DNA from: Deltaproteobacteria bacterium
Lineage (GTDB): Bacteria > Desulfobacterota > Binatia > Binatales > Binataceae
Assembly (NCBI GenBank): GCA_021780225.1
Contig: JAJXZF010000115.1
Span: forward strand, 1-52,050
DNA length: 52,050 nucleotides
Direction of reading: 5' to 3'
Shown: piece by piece, positions 52,014-52,050 of the stretch
How the letters are laid out: the number at the start of each line of letters is the position of its first letter
How positions within the stretch are numbered: position 1 is the stretch's first letter
Program-made: the position numbers and the translations under genes
Notes under the pieces: model-generated
Seen by the model: only the letters and a program-made list of their open reading frames with translations
The model's database searches: none
What the model was told of the DNA's origin: nothing

Positions 52014-52050
52014 TTTACTACTGGAGCCGAGTTCCCGCCAGCCGACCAGC

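Noticed and set aside
1-52050. CRISPR arrays, rRNA genes, intact insertion sequences with transposase, phage structural genes
   Set aside because: Looked for and not seen in either strand.

Overview
GC-rich bacterial chromosome segment (about 60-65% GC by eye) with dense genes, short intergenic gaps, many small operons and frequent TTG/GTG starts. Sec and lipoprotein signals, an outer-membrane beta-barrel candidate, CopC/CopD, a sigma54 regulator and an ECF sigma factor indicate a diderm. Three luciferase-like flavin oxidoreductases, a metal-dependent amidohydrolase, a BadH-like dehydrogenase, CoA ligase/decarboxylase genes and an XdhC/MocA pair suit an uncultured soil or sediment heterotroph of the Binatota / deltaproteobacteria-like type. 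That placement is inference; no rRNA or marker gene is present to fix it.

Layout. 1-4.2 kb: the tail of an NtrC-type activator, molybdenum-cofactor maturation genes (xdhC, mocA-like), then an overlapping sigma / anti-sigma / Spy-like periplasmic trio. 4.2-16 kb: envelope and housekeeping genes: a TPR protein, two tandem alpha/beta hydrolases, a thioredoxin-like protein overlapping a sirtuin, an ArnT-type glycosyltransferase, a CDGSH Fe-S protein, undecaprenyl-diphosphatase, a LysM-like lipoprotein, a FAD/NAD(P) reductase and glyA. 16-19 kb: a leftward copper-type operon (DUF2318 protein, small secreted protein, outer-membrane protein, CopC, CopD). 19-31 kb: catabolic and redox genes (three LLM oxidoreductases, cytochrome c, amidohydrolase, methyltransferase, BadH-like SDR, enoyl-CoA hydratase, AlkA-like glycosylase, PEP mutase/isocitrate lyase family protein, SnoaL-like protein). 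31-37 kb: an MBL protein, an unrecognised 436-aa protein, and an oxalate module (oxalate-CoA ligase, oxalyl-CoA decarboxylase) whose two genes are separated by a 202-bp MITE-like element. 37-41.4 kb: one gene for a secreted 1401-residue protein made of two tandem copies of a HEAT array plus a beta-rich domain.

41.5-52 kb looks like the left part of an integrated island. It opens with a fragment matching the 3' end of a tRNA gene (T arm and acceptor strand only), then a VapBC toxin-antitoxin with an operator-like inverted repeat, a decayed pRiA4b ORF-3/RelE-type gene mixture, a P-type cation ATPase, a yhiI-rbbA-yhhJ-type efflux operon, an exported rubrerythrin with a degenerate rubredoxin motif, and a frameshifted haem-binding protein gene. 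The island's right end is not seen and no integrase is present.

The items most worth a second look are the duplicated HEAT protein, the tRNA-fragment island border, the MITE that supplies the ligase stop codon, the copper operon with its small partners, the 436-aa unknown protein, and an apparent excess of the palindrome GCGATCGC that thins out in the right part of the window. No CRISPR array, rRNA or intact tRNA was found.
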